DNA of 64,000 bases from Mycobacterium dioxanotrophicus (GCF_002157835.1 NZ_CP020809.1:2232001-2296000), one strand, 5' to 3'; numbered from the stretch's first letter, positions 1 to 8,427 are shown. Notes: generated from the letters alone by a model not told the origin. Numbers and translations: made by a program.

Positions 1-2
1 CG

Positions 3-134
3 CTCAACCTGCTGCTGGATCGGCTGCCGAACCTGCGGCTCGACCCCGGTGCCAGTGAGGCCTACATCCGCGGGCAGGCGTTCCGTTCCCCGACGTCTGT
101 GCCGGTCCTTTTCGACCCGCGAGCAGACACGTAG
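3..134 (+). CDS. Cytochrome P450, C-terminal fragment (gene starts before the window)
   Basis: The reading frame is open from the left edge and ends at the TAG at 132-134. The 43 residues end in RGQAFRSPTSVPVLF, the beta-rich tail that follows the heme-binding loop in many mycobacterial P450s, so this is the last part of a P450. Heme Cys, I-helix and ExxR motifs lie outside the window. The next P450 follows 68 bases downstream on the same strand, so the two are probably part of one run. The last codons overlap a palindromic repeat that may end transcription. Confidence 0.8.
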   Translation, partial: LNLLLDRLPNLRLDPGASEAYIRGQAFRSPTSVPVLFDPRADT

Positions 135-177
135 GTACGCGACACGCCGTGTTTCGCGGACTTTGATGTCTGCTCGC
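119..177. repeat. 59-bp palindromic intergenic repeat, copy 1
   Basis: Perfect 11-bp outer arms GCGAGCAGACA and TGTCTGCTCGC enclose a second, imperfect palindrome centred on GACACGCCGTG. The same 59-bp unit occurs inverted at 27800-27858. It overlaps the stop codon of the upstream P450 and ends 25 bases before the next start. A terminator or REP-like role is inferred from the position. Confidence 0.75.
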
Positions 178-202
178 GCAGGAAAAAGGAGCCCAACACA
201 AG

Positions 203-1471
203 ATGACCGACTTCGACCAGGTGGATTTCTTCACCGACCCGTCCCTTGTCCCTGACCCGTATCCCTACTTCGACCATCTGCGCTCGAAATGCCCAGTGAC
301 GCAGGCGACGCCGTTCCACGTCCTGGCGGTCACCGGCTACGACGAGGCGATTGCGGTGTACAAGGATCCGGCGTTCTCGTCGTGTGTGTCGGTGGCCGGC
401 CCGTTCTCCGGACTGCCGTTCGGGCCGGGGGAGAGCGACGACGTCTCGGCGTTGATCGAGCAGCACCGCGGCCAGGTTCCGATGGCCGAGCACATCACGT
501 CGCAGGACCCGCCGGTGCACACCCGCACCCGTGGTCTGCTCAGCAGGCTCATCACGCCCAAGCGCCTCAAAGAGAATGAAGAGTTCATGTGGCGGCTCGC
601 CGATCAACAGCTCGACACCTTTGTCGACAAGGGCAGCTGCGAGTTCCTCGCGGACTACGCAAAACCGTTCTCCCTGCTGGTGATCGCCGATCTGCTGGGT
701 GTGCCACCCGAGGATCACGAGGAATTCAGGGCCGTCTTCGCGCTCGAAACTGTCGGCGAATTGGGCAAGGAGGCGCCGACGTCGCACAACCCACTGGAGT
801 GGCTCAACGAGAAGTTCTACTCCTACCTCGAAGACCGCAGACGCACACCGCGCGCCGACGTGCTCACCGAACTCGCACAGGCCAAACACGAAGACGGTTC
901 GACGCCGGACATCGAAGACGTGATGAACCTGTCCACTTTCCTGTTCGCCGCGGGCACCGAGACGACGACCAAGCTGGTGAGCTCCGCGATACGGTTCATC
1001 GCCGACAATCCAGGTTTCGAAGCTCGGCTGCGTGCGGATCGCAGCAGGATCCCGGCCTTCCTCGAAGAAACCCTACGCATGGAAAGCCCGGTCAAATCGC
1101 ACTTCCGGATGGCGAGCAAGACCACGAACATCGGCGGTGTCGAGGTGCCGGCCGGAACGACCGTCATGCTGCTGCCCGGCGCGTGCAACCGCGACGAGCG
1201 GAAGTTCGCCGACCCCAACACCTTCCAGCCTGACCGAACCAACGTGCGCGAGCAGATCGCGTTCATCCGTGGCGCTCATTCCTGCCCGGGCGCGCCGCTG
1301 GCCCGGGCCGAGGGCCGAATCTCGCCGCACCGCATCCTCGACCGCTGCAGCAACATTGCGATCTCCTCCGAGCATCACGGCCCGGCGGACAACCGCGACT
1401 ACTCGTACGATCCGACGTTCATCATGCGGGGGCTCAGCGAGCTGCACATCACTTTCACACCGCTGGATTGA
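203..1471 (+). CDS. Cytochrome P450
   Basis: 422 aa, full P450 length. The I-helix oxygen-activation motif FAAGTETTTK is near residue 246, the K-helix ExxR (EETLR) near 287, and the heme-ligand loop FIRGAHSCPG has its Cys at 361. The family performs NAD(P)H-dependent mono-oxygenation with electrons from a ferredoxin. The start is supported by AAGGAG about 12 bases upstream. It heads a tight run with an SDR, a small membrane protein, an AveC-like protein and another P450, implying sequential oxidation of one substrate. It is a close paralogue of the P450 at 23157-24449; both begin with a near-identical VDPxPYFDHLRSKCPV-like segment. Substrate unknown. Confidence 0.95.
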   Translation: MTDFDQVDFFTDPSLVPDPYPYFDHLRSKCPVTQATPFHVLAVTGYDEAIAVYKDPAFSSCVSVAGPFSGLPFGPGESDDVSALIEQHRGQVPMAEHITSQDPPVHTRTRGLLSRLITPKRLKENEEFMWRLADQQLDTFVDKGSCEFLADYAKPFSLLVIADLLGVPPEDHEEFRAVFALETVGELGKEAPTSHNPLEWLNEKFYSYLEDRRRTPRADVLTELAQAKHEDGSTPDIEDVMNLSTFLFAAGTETTTKLVSSAIRFIADNPGFEARLRADRSRIPAFLEETLRMESPVKSHFRMASKTTNIGGVEVPAGTTVMLLPGACNRDERKFADPNTFQPDRTNVREQIAFIRGAHSCPGAPLARAEGRISPHRILDRCSNIAISSEHHGPADNRDYSYDPTFIMRGLSELHITFTPLD

Positions 1472-1492
1472 GTCCGAAAAGAAGGAGTACAT

Positions 1493-2371
1493 ATGGCCGG
1501 AAAGCTCGACGGCAAGGTCGCTTTCATCACAGGCGCCGCCCGCGGACAGGGCCGGGCGCACGCGATCGCGATGGCCAGGGAAGGAGCCGACATCATCGCC
1601 GTCGACATCTGCCGCGACATCCCGTCCAACCCCTATCCCCTGGCCACACCCGAGGACCTCGCGGAGACCGAACGGTCCGTCAAAGAACTCGGCCGTCGAA
1701 TCGTCGCCCGGGTTGCCGATGTCCGCGAACGGCATGAGCTGCGCGACGCAGTCGAGGCGGGCGTGGCCGACCTGGGCAAGATCGACATCGTCGTCGCCAA
1801 CGCGGGCATCCTGCCGATGGCCATGGGCAGGCCTGATCCGATGCAATTCATCGACGCCTCCGACGTCGATCTGGTCGGCGTGATGAACACCGTCGCAGTC
1901 GCCCTCGGCCACCTGCCCGACGGGTCATCGATCATCGTCACCGGCTCGACCGCAGGCATGATCCGGGGAACGACAGACAACCCCAACATGGGTCCTGGCG
2001 GTGCGGGCTACGGATGGAGCAAGCGAATCGTCATCGAGTACGTCGAGGAGATGAGCCTGCACCTGGCGTCGCGGATGATCCGGGTCAACGCCATCCACCC
2101 GACCAATTGCAACACCCACCTGCTCCAGAACGACGGCATGTACTCCATGTTCCGGCCCGATCTGACCGCCGCGGGTAAGAAAGCCACCCGCGAAGACGCC
2201 GAACCGTTGTTCACGATCTTCCAGGCCATGCCCATCCCGTACATCGAGCCCGAAGACATGGCCAACCTGGGGGTTTTCCTCGCCAGCGACGACAGTCGCT
2301 ACATCACCGGGCAGCAGATCCGCGTGGACGCAGGCTCACTGCTCAAGTGGCCCAACGGACCGGGCCGGTAA
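1493..2371 (+). CDS. Mycofactocin-coupled SDR family oxidoreductase
   Basis: 292 aa. The nucleotide-binding motif TGAARGQG is at residues 14-21 and the catalytic YxxxK is Tyr173/Lys177. The segment after beta-2, with the pattern GADIIAVDIC and YPLATPEDL, is the insertion typical of the carveol-dehydrogenase-like SDRs that keep a tightly bound nicotinamide and are thought to pass electrons to mycofactocin. The ATG has AAGGAG seven bases upstream and starts 21 bases after the P450. It probably oxidises the alcohol made by the neighbouring P450s. A second member of this subfamily is at 6573-7445. Confidence 0.9.
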   Translation: MAGKLDGKVAFITGAARGQGRAHAIAMAREGADIIAVDICRDIPSNPYPLATPEDLAETERSVKELGRRIVARVADVRERHELRDAVEAGVADLGKIDIVVANAGILPMAMGRPDPMQFIDASDVDLVGVMNTVAVALGHLPDGSSIIVTGSTAGMIRGTTDNPNMGPGGAGYGWSKRIVIEYVEEMSLHLASRMIRVNAIHPTNCNTHLLQNDGMYSMFRPDLTAAGKKATREDAEPLFTIFQAMPIPYIEPEDMANLGVFLASDDSRYITGQQIRVDAGSLLKWPNGPGR

Positions 2372-2378
2372 CGCGCAA

Positions 2379-2489
2379 ATGGGCACACTCATCATGCTGG
2401 GCACCCTCTTCGGCTTGATCGTCGTGATCGTCGGTGCCGTGTTGTATTTCGACCCAGAGACCCGTCGGGCGCCGGAGACCGATCGGTGA
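2379..2489 (+). CDS. Small single-pass membrane protein (36 aa)
   Basis: A 36-codon frame runs from ATG 2379 to TGA 2489. It encodes a start-proximal hydrophobic helix (GTLFGLIVVIVGAVLYF) followed by a short charged tail DPETRRAPETDR. It begins seven bases after the SDR stop, and its TGA overlaps the GTG of the next gene (GTGA), so translation is probably coupled on both sides. No strong ribosome site is visible. No homologue is recognised. It could be an assembly or anchoring partner of the AveC-like membrane protein or of the P450s. The reading rests on position, coupling and composition only. Confidence 0.6.
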   Translation: MGTLIMLGTLFGLIVVIVGAVLYFDPETRRAPETDR

Positions 2490-3265
2490 GCGTCGAGTTC
2501 TTGATCAAGGCCGGGGTCGCCTTCGCGTACCTCAGCGGTCTCGGCTTCCTGGCCGTCGGGATCTACCTGAGCTACCGGCGCGGGCGACTGCATCCGCTGC
2601 TGCTGATCTGCCTCTCGGCACTCTCGTTCTCGTGGATCGAGGCGCCCTACGACTGGGCGGTGTACGCCCAATTCCCGCCGGCTCTCCCGCGGATGCCGTC
2701 GTGGTGGCCGCTGAACATGACCTGGGGCGGGCTGCCGTCGGCGGTACCCGTCGGCTACATGGGATACTTCGTGCTCCCCGCGATCATCGGTGCGGCACTG
2801 GGACGTTGGGCGACGGCGCAATGGGGTTGGCGGCGACCGCAAACGCTGTTGTCGGTCGGCTTCGCCGTCGGATTCTGCTGGGCCTTCTTCTTCAACGCGA
2901 TCGTCGGTGCGCGCCTGGGCTTGTTCTACTACGGCTACGTCATCGAAGGCCTGGGGGTATGGGAAGGGACCAAACACCAGTACCCGATCTACGACGCCAT
3001 CGCGATGGGTGTACAGATGATGGTGTTCACGTATCTCCTGGGCCGCACCGATGCCAAAGGCCGCAACGTCATCGAAATGTGGGCGGACAAGGTCTCCGTG
3101 ACCCGGCTGCAGTCGGCGCTGCTGTCGGTGGTCGCCGTCATCGTGGTGGGACATCTCGTCTACGCCTCGGTGTTCGCCCCGCACCTGGCAACCAAGCTCG
3201 CGGGCTGGGTGAACTCGGGTCCCACCGAACAGTTATTCCCCGGCGTGCCAAACCAACCGAAGTAA
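2486..3265 (+). CDS. Multi-pass membrane protein, AveC-like (spirocyclase AveC family)
   Basis: 259 aa with about six to seven hydrophobic segments. Polar motifs such as WIEAPYDWAVYAQFPP and KHQYPIYDAIAMG lie between them. It resembles the actinobacterial family annotated after AveC of avermectin biosynthesis, where AveC acts in spiroketal formation. In mycobacteria such proteins occur beside P450s, and their reaction is unknown. The GTG start overlaps the stop of the preceding 36-aa gene, and a P450 starts nine bases after its stop. A membrane-bound step on an oxygenated hydrophobic substrate is inferred from context. The family name is from memory of similar sequences. Confidence 0.6.
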   Translation: MSVEFLIKAGVAFAYLSGLGFLAVGIYLSYRRGRLHPLLLICLSALSFSWIEAPYDWAVYAQFPPALPRMPSWWPLNMTWGGLPSAVPVGYMGYFVLPAIIGAALGRWATAQWGWRRPQTLLSVGFAVGFCWAFFFNAIVGARLGLFYYGYVIEGLGVWEGTKHQYPIYDAIAMGVQMMVFTYLLGRTDAKGRNVIEMWADKVSVTRLQSALLSVVAVIVVGHLVYASVFAPHLATKLAGWVNSGPTEQLFPGVPNQPK

Positions 3266-3274
3266 TGAGATGCC

Positions 3275-4471
3275 ATGACCGTTGACCCGATCACCGAGTT
3301 GTACTACGACCCTTATGATCTCGACATCGATGACGATCCGTACCCAGTGTGGAGACGGATGCGCACCGATGAGCCGTTGTATTTCAACGACAAGTACAAC
3401 TTCTACGCCCTCAGTCGCTACGAAGACGTCGCGCGCGCACTGCCCGACTGGCAGACGTACCGATCGGGCCGCGGCACCACCGCCGACATCTTGTTCAGCG
3501 GCATCGAGGTGCCGCCGGGAATCCTGCTGTTCGAAGATCCACCGCTGCACGATCTGCACCGGCGGCTGCTCTCGCGCGTCTTCACGCCACGGCGGATGCT
3601 GGCCGTCGAACACCTGGTGCGCGGGTTCTGTTCGCGGGCACTGGATCCGCTCCGGGATTCCGATGGTTTCGACTTCGTCACCGATATCGGCGCGATCATG
3701 CCGATGCGGACCATCGGGTACCTGCTGGGCATCCCCGAGGAGGGACAACAGCAGATCCGGGATGTCAGCGACAAGAACATTGCGGTCGACTCGGCAGGCG
3801 CCGACATCAGCCCGACGATCTTCCAGGACGCGATGGCGGTGTTCGCGGAGTACATCGAGTGGCGGGCGGCCCATCCTTCGGACGACCTGATGACCGACCT
3901 GCTCACAGCGGAGGTCGAGGAGGCCGACGGGACCCGGCGCCGCCTCGAGCGCACCGAGGTTCTCGCCTACACCGCGATGATCGCCGGCGCGGGCAACGAG
4001 ACCACCGCCCGGCTCATCGGATTCATGGGGCAGCTGCTCGGTGAGTACCCCGATCAACGACGCGAACTCGTGGTGGAACCGTCGCTCATCGCGTCGGCAG
4101 TGGAGGAGACGTTGCGGTATGAACCGCCCTCGCCCGTGCAGGGTCGGTGTGTGGCGCGCGACGTCGAGCTGTACGGGCACATCGTGACCGAGGGTTCCCA
4201 CATGCTGCTGCTCAACGGTTCGGCCAATCGCGATGAAACGCGGTTCACCGATCCCGATCGCTACGACATCCACCGCAAGGAAGGACACCTCAGCTTCGGG
4301 CAGGGCCTGCACTTCTGCCTCGGGTCGGCGCTGGCGCGGTTGGAGGCGCGGGTTGCCTTCGAGGAGGTCTTCAAACGATGGAGCGACTGGGAGGTGGACT
4401 ACGACACGGCGGCCCGGGCCCACACCTGCAGTGTGCGGGGCTGGGCCCGGCTGCCGGTCAACGTCAGGTGA
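3275..4471 (+). CDS. Cytochrome P450
   Basis: 398 aa. I-helix motif IAGAGNETTAR is near residue 235, ExxR (EETLR) near 276, and the heme loop SFGQGLHFCLG has its Cys at 348. Length and motifs fit a soluble class I P450 that needs a ferredoxin and reductase. It is the last gene of the run beginning at 203, nine bases behind the AveC-like gene. Sequence around the heme loop (FGxGLHFCLGSALARLE) differs clearly from the P450 at 203, so it belongs to another subfamily and probably performs a different step. It converges on a secreted protein gene whose stop is 16 bases away. Confidence 0.95.
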   Translation: MTVDPITELYYDPYDLDIDDDPYPVWRRMRTDEPLYFNDKYNFYALSRYEDVARALPDWQTYRSGRGTTADILFSGIEVPPGILLFEDPPLHDLHRRLLSRVFTPRRMLAVEHLVRGFCSRALDPLRDSDGFDFVTDIGAIMPMRTIGYLLGIPEEGQQQIRDVSDKNIAVDSAGADISPTIFQDAMAVFAEYIEWRAAHPSDDLMTDLLTAEVEEADGTRRRLERTEVLAYTAMIAGAGNETTARLIGFMGQLLGEYPDQRRELVVEPSLIASAVEETLRYEPPSPVQGRCVARDVELYGHIVTEGSHMLLLNGSANRDETRFTDPDRYDIHRKEGHLSFGQGLHFCLGSALARLEARVAFEEVFKRWSDWEVDYDTAARAHTCSVRGWARLPVNVR

Positions 4472-4487
4472 GCCCTGACGAACTGGA

Positions 4488-4823
4488 TCAGTAGTTGTTG
4501 CAGCTACCGGCGATCGAGGTGATCGGACCGAAGTACTGCGCGGCTGCCGGGCTGCCCTGCAGCTGTGTCACCGTCTGCTGGCGCTGGGCCGGCGGCGACG
4601 CCAGGAAGCTGCGCAGCGCGCCTTGCGCGAACGGCGACGCGTTGAACTCCTGCGCCAGGTCTGGCCGCTGCGCGGTGAGCGCCGCGACGACCTGCTCGTA
4701 GGTGCACGTGGTGTTGACCACCGCGTCGTACGGCGCAGCAGTTGCGACACCGACCGAAGCGGGGATTGCGACGGCGAGGCCGCCGATGGCGATCGCGAAT
4801 TTCGCGCGCGAAAACTTGATCAT
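4488..4823 (-). CDS. Secreted hemophore-related protein
   Basis: 111 aa. A Sec signal peptide runs to about residue 30 (positively charged start, hydrophobic core, AATA-type cleavage site). The mature part holds the pattern NTTCTYEQVVAAL, ASPFAQGALRSFLASPP and a C-terminal SCNNY; one Cys at each end probably forms a disulfide. This is the mycobacterial helical family annotated as hemophore-related (Rv0203-like), known for some members to bind heme outside the membrane. Whether this copy binds heme cannot be seen. It is read leftward from its own promoter region. Confidence 0.75.
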   Translation of the reverse strand: MIKFSRAKFAIAIGGLAVAIPASVGVATAAPYDAVVNTTCTYEQVVAALTAQRPDLAQEFNASPFAQGALRSFLASPPAQRQQTVTQLQGSPAAAQYFGPITSIAGSCNNY

Positions 4824-4888
4824 GTCTTCATACCCCCATCTGGTTCCGCCGACACGGCGGGGAGTTTGCTCACACGTCTGTAGAAGTG

Positions 4889-4902
4889 ACCTCAGTCGAG
4901 GT
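4889..4902. promoter_or_regulatory. Palindrome upstream of the hemophore-related gene
   Basis: ACCTC-AGTC-GAGGT, a perfect 5-4-5 inverted repeat 66 bases upstream of the leftward start at 4823. It could be an operator. It does not match the 19-base iron-box consensus of IdeR. Confidence 0.35.
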
Positions 4903-4956
4903 TAACAGGACTATCGGGCTAGGGGGCTGACCTGTTACTGGTGTGACATCCGCGGA

Positions 4957-6318
4957 TCAGTCGATGACGGCAGTTTCCTTGCGTTCGGTGATCGGCCGGG
5001 CGAGTTCCTGCTCATTGCAGATGCGCTGCAACTTCTCCAACGTCTCGTCCAGACCGGGGCCCAGCCGTTTGCCCGGAGTGAATGTGGCGGGCAGGTTCCG
5101 CATGCCCTGGATGACGCCGATGGTGTCGTAGTGCACGGTGCCCTCGGGGTCGCACACGTAGTCGGGCATGCGGTCGAGCACCGCGGTGAGCATCGACTTG
5201 AACACCGTCCGCGCCACGTTCGAACCGACGCAGCGGTGCACCCCGATACCGAAGCTGAAATGCCGGTTGCCCTTGCGGTCGAGGACGACCTCGTTGGGTT
5301 GGTCGAACACCGACGGATCCCGGTTGGCCATCGCCCAGGACAGCCAGAGGCGCTCGTACTGCTTGAACTGTTGACCTTCCACCACGACGTCTTCAGAGAA
5401 GGTCCGGCCGTCACCGGGTGCCGGGGTGAAGAAGCGAAGGAACTCCTCGGTGGCCGGGTCGAGGAGCGTGGCCCGCTCGGTGCTGAGCCGGCTGCGCTCG
5501 TCCGGGTGCTGACCGAGCCACTCCAGGGCATGCGCAGTCAACGCGGTGGTGGTGTCGAATCCGCCGCCGATGACCAGACCCAGGTTGCCCAGGATCTCGA
5601 TGTCGGGCGCAGGTTCACCGTCGATGCGCAACTGCAACATCGCATTGACCAGACCGGGCCGAGGGTTCTGCCGGATCTCCATCATGTTGTTGATGATGTC
5701 GATGCCCATCTCGCGGTGCTGCTCGTTGATCTTCTCGCGGTCGGGTGAGTGCTCCGGGGTGTACACCGATGCGTGGGTGGGCTCGCTGTAGACGTTCCAC
5801 TTCTTGAGCTCGATGCCCATCATGGCGAGGGTGAACACCGCGGGTACCACGTTGGCGAGATGCTCGACGAAATCGATCCGGCCCGATTCGATGTGCTCGT
5901 CGAGGGCGGCGCGCGTGATCTCGTCGACGAACGGCACCCACCGCTTGATCGCGGCAGGGGACAGGTAGGGGTTGAGCGCCCCGCGGTAGGCGCTGTGCTC
6001 GGGCTCGTCCATCTCGAGGATGCCGCCGCGAACGACGGTCGCGCGGCTGGCCTTCGGGATGGTGATGCCCTGGTAGGGAGTGTTCCCGCTGATGTCGTGG
6101 TGGTTGGACACCACGGGGCAGCGGGCCAACTCGAACACATGCTTGCTGTCGGCGGCCACCCAGTGGCCGTTGTAGGTGTCGGTCCACGCCATGGGGCAGC
6201 GGGACTGCATTTCCTCGGTGATCTTCTCGAACTGCCCGCGGTATTCCGGTGTGTGCCGGTCGAAGTGGTAGGTGTTCTTCTTGCGTTCGTCGTCGGTCGT
6301 GATGTCCTGCAGGCTCAC
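4957..6318 (-). CDS. Cytochrome P450
   Basis: 453 aa from a GTG at 6318. This start is chosen because AAAGGGAG precedes it, and longer frames would run into the ferredoxin gene. The I-helix has GGGFDTTTALT near residue 252, ExxR is within EEFLRFF near 292, and the heme loop FSFGIGVHRCVG has its Cys at 363. Asp-Thr replaces the more usual Glu-Thr in the I-helix. The ferredoxin gene lies 31 bases upstream in the same operon and is the likely electron donor. It is last in the leftward operon SDR-SDR-ferredoxin-P450. Confidence 0.95.
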   Translation of the reverse strand: MSLQDITTDDERKKNTYHFDRHTPEYRGQFEKITEEMQSRCPMAWTDTYNGHWVAADSKHVFELARCPVVSNHHDISGNTPYQGITIPKASRATVVRGGILEMDEPEHSAYRGALNPYLSPAAIKRWVPFVDEITRAALDEHIESGRIDFVEHLANVVPAVFTLAMMGIELKKWNVYSEPTHASVYTPEHSPDREKINEQHREMGIDIINNMMEIRQNPRPGLVNAMLQLRIDGEPAPDIEILGNLGLVIGGGFDTTTALTAHALEWLGQHPDERSRLSTERATLLDPATEEFLRFFTPAPGDGRTFSEDVVVEGQQFKQYERLWLSWAMANRDPSVFDQPNEVVLDRKGNRHFSFGIGVHRCVGSNVARTVFKSMLTAVLDRMPDYVCDPEGTVHYDTIGVIQGMRNLPATFTPGKRLGPGLDETLEKLQRICNEQELARPITERKETAVID

Positions 6319-6349
6319 GCGTTGTCTCCCTTTGGTATTCGGGTCGTCG

Positions 6350-6544
6350 TCAATCCTCGATGACGATGGCCTGCTCGGGGCAGGAGTGCGCGGCCTCGCG
6401 GACCGCGTCCTGCCGGTCGGCCGGTACCACTTCCGACACCGGGGACGCGTGACCGTCCACATCGTCGAGTTCGAACGAGTCGGGCGCGATCATCGAGCAC
6501 AGGGTGTGGCCCTGGCAGCGACCAGCATCGACCGAAACCTTCAC
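6350..6544 (-). CDS. 3Fe-4S ferredoxin, probable P450 redox partner
   Basis: 64 aa. Cysteines are arranged C-x5-C (CQGHTLC) with a distal CP (SCPEQAIV), the pattern of small 3Fe-4S ferredoxins where the second of the four usual cysteines is missing. Such proteins carry electrons from a reductase to P450s. The GTG at 6544 begins VKVSVDAGRCQG and has AAAGGGG upstream. It lies between an SDR and the P450 at 4957-6318 in one operon, which indicates its partner. No ferredoxin reductase gene is in the window. Confidence 0.92.
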   Translation of the reverse strand: MKVSVDAGRCQGHTLCSMIAPDSFELDDVDGHASPVSEVVPADRQDAVREAAHSCPEQAIVIED

Positions 6545-6572
6545 TACGCCAACCCCTTTCGAGTCAATCCGC

Positions 6573-7445
6573 TCACACGTGATAGTCGTACCACTTGAGG
6601 TAGCCGCCCGCGTCGACACGCAGCTGCATGCCGGTGACGTACCGGGCTTCATCGGAGGCGAGCCACAGCACGGCGTTGCTGATGTCGACCGGCTCGATCC
6701 AGGGCACCTTCATGGCCTGCTGGACGTAGAACACCGGTTCGGCATCGGCCTGCGTCGGGTGCTCGAGGTCGGGGCGGAAGGACCGGTACATCGGTTCGCT
6801 CTGCAGCATGTTGGTGTTGCAGTTGGTCGGGTGGATGACGTTGGCCCGGATTCCGCGCGGCGCGAGTTCGGTGGCGACGTCGTGAACGTACTGCGACAGC
6901 AGGCGTTTGGAGGTCATGTACGCCATGCCGCCGGGGTCGGCGCCCGGGTTCGGCTTGTTGTGCGCGTCCATCAGCGCGGCGGCCGACGCGGTCGCGACGA
7001 TCGAGGCGCCCTCGGTCAGGTGCGGCAGCGCCACCTGGATCGCGTTGATGGTGCCGACCAGGTTGGTGTTGATGACGTCGGTCCAGGCCTGCAGCGGCGG
7101 ATTGCCCTTCATCCCGGCGACGCCGGCCTGGGCGACCACGATGTCGACCTTGCCGAGTTCGGTGAGGCCGGCCTCCAACGCGTCCTTGAGTTGGTCGGCC
7201 ACCCGAACGTCGGCCTGTGCGGTCACGATGCGGCCGCCGGCCTTCTCGACGAAGCGGGCGGTCTCCTCGAGGTCCTCGGGCGTCGCCAACGGATACCCGA
7301 TCGAGTCGATGTTGCGGCAGAGATCGACTGCGATGATGTCGGCGCCCTCTTCGGCCAGCCGGACCGCGTGGCTGCGTCCCTGCCCGCGCGCGGCGCCGGT
7401 GACGAAGGCAACCTTGCCGGCGACTCGACCTTCTGAATTACCCAC
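6573..7445 (-). CDS. Mycofactocin-coupled SDR family oxidoreductase
   Basis: 290 aa from GTG 7445 (AAAGGAC upstream). TGAARGQG starts at residue 17, and the catalytic pair is Tyr176/Lys180 (YMTSK). The insertion GADIIAVDLC and YPLATPEDLEET marks the mycofactocin-associated subgroup, which oxidises alcohols with a non-exchanging nicotinamide. It is a paralogue of 1493-2371, sharing the IHPTNCNT segment and the VDAG end. It sits between another SDR and the ferredoxin, so it probably oxidises the product of the P450 encoded at the end of the operon. No mycofactocin biosynthesis gene is in the window. Confidence 0.92.
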   Translation of the reverse strand: MGNSEGRVAGKVAFVTGAARGQGRSHAVRLAEEGADIIAVDLCRNIDSIGYPLATPEDLEETARFVEKAGGRIVTAQADVRVADQLKDALEAGLTELGKVDIVVAQAGVAGMKGNPPLQAWTDVINTNLVGTINAIQVALPHLTEGASIVATASAAALMDAHNKPNPGADPGGMAYMTSKRLLSQYVHDVATELAPRGIRANVIHPTNCNTNMLQSEPMYRSFRPDLEHPTQADAEPVFYVQQAMKVPWIEPVDISNAVLWLASDEARYVTGMQLRVDAGGYLKWYDYHV

Positions 7446-7462
7446 TGCTCGTAGTCCTTTCG

Positions 7463-8164
7463 TTAAGTGTTGCGGCCGCCGTTGACGCCGAGGATCTGCC
7501 CGGTGATGTAGCCGGCCTCCTCGGAGACCAGGAAAGCGCACGCCGCGGCGATATCCTCGGGCCTGCCGATCCGCCGCACCGGCGTGGCTTCGATGGTCTT
7601 CTCGATATCGCCGAGGTAACCCTTGCCGGCCGCGGCGCGCAGCATCGGGGTGTCGATGAAGCCCGGTGGCACCGCGTTGACCGTGATACCTGCCGGCCCG
7701 TATTCCAGGGCCAGGGTCTTGGTGAGGCCGTTGACCGCCGACTTCGCGGCGACATACGGCGCCATATAGGGCGCGCCGGAGTGGGTGCTGGACGACGAGA
7801 TGTTGACGATGCGGCCCCAGCCGGCGTCGATCATCTCCGGTAATACCGCCTGGATGCAGTGGAAGACGCCGTTGAGATTGACGTCGATGACGCGCTGCCA
7901 GCGGTCGAAGGACACCTCGGTGAACCGCTTGAAACAGTCCAGCCCGGCCGCGTTGACGAGCACCGAGATCGGGCCGAGCTGTGCGCGCACAGCGTTGAGC
8001 GCAGTGTCGACCGCGGCGCGGTCCGTCACGTCGGCGACATGGGCGAACTCGTCGTCGGACGGCTGCAGGTCGAGGATGGCGACGTTGAGTCCGTCGGCCC
8101 GCAGGCGCGCGACGATCGCCGCGCCGATACCGGAGCCTCCGCCGGTGACGACGGCATTCTTCAC
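7463..8164 (-). CDS. SDR family oxidoreductase (classical)
   Basis: 233 aa. The Rossmann motif TGGGSGIG begins at residue 7, NISSS carries the catalytic Ser, and YVAAK gives Tyr137/Lys141. It is a classical SDR of 3-oxoacyl reductase/3-hydroxyacyl-CoA dehydrogenase appearance, without the mycofactocin-type insertion. The GTG start has GAGGGG upstream. It is first in the leftward SDR-SDR-ferredoxin-P450 operon. The promoter region is shared with the divergent aldehyde dehydrogenase and carries two copies of the ATTCTC/GAGAAT operator. Substrate unknown; dehydrogenation of a ring hydroxyl or a beta-hydroxyacyl intermediate would fit. Confidence 0.88.
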   Translation of the reverse strand: MKNAVVTGGGSGIGAAIVARLRADGLNVAILDLQPSDDEFAHVADVTDRAAVDTALNAVRAQLGPISVLVNAAGLDCFKRFTEVSFDRWQRVIDVNLNGVFHCIQAVLPEMIDAGWGRIVNISSSSTHSGAPYMAPYVAAKSAVNGLTKTLALEYGPAGITVNAVPPGFIDTPMLRAAAGKGYLGDIEKTIEATPVRRIGRPEDIAAACAFLVSEEAGYITGQILGVNGGRNT

Positions 8165-8230
8165 AGCTGTACCCCTCGCGCCGGGTCGGCCGCACGTTTA
8201 TCAGACTTCAAGAATCTTCCTTCCGATTAT

Positions 8231-8245
8231 GAGAACCGTACTCTC
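8231..8245. promoter_or_regulatory. Operator-like palindrome, 6-3-6 form
   Basis: GAGAAC-CGT-ACTCTC lies 67 bases upstream of the leftward SDR start. Same half-sites and spacing as at 32394-32408. Confidence 0.5.
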
Positions 8246-8372
8246 GTCATTGTGCACATCGCAAGGTCTGTGTGGTCGGCAGGGGGCGGTCGCGGATGGC
8301 GCGACCTGGGCCGCCACGTGCCATGACTAGCCAATCTAGCTTTCGCTTGAGTTCTCATGAAGCGAATGTATG

Positions 8373-8391
8373 ATTCGCCGGTGATGAGAAT
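8373..8391. promoter_or_regulatory. Operator-like palindrome, 6-7-6 form
   Basis: ATTCGC-CGGTGAT-GAGAAT, one mismatch from the ATTCTC-N7-GAGAAT consensus, 37 bases upstream of the aldehyde dehydrogenase start. An extra half-site GTTCTC is at 8351-8356. Confidence 0.5.
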
Positions 8392-8427
8392 GAAGTTTCC
8401 ATCACAGTCTGTAAATCGGCGAGGAGG

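Noticed and set aside
7446..8195. N-terminal extension of the SDR at 6573
   Set aside because: The extra 250 codons are an out-of-frame reading of the neighbouring SDR; GTG 7445 with AAAGGAC is the real start.
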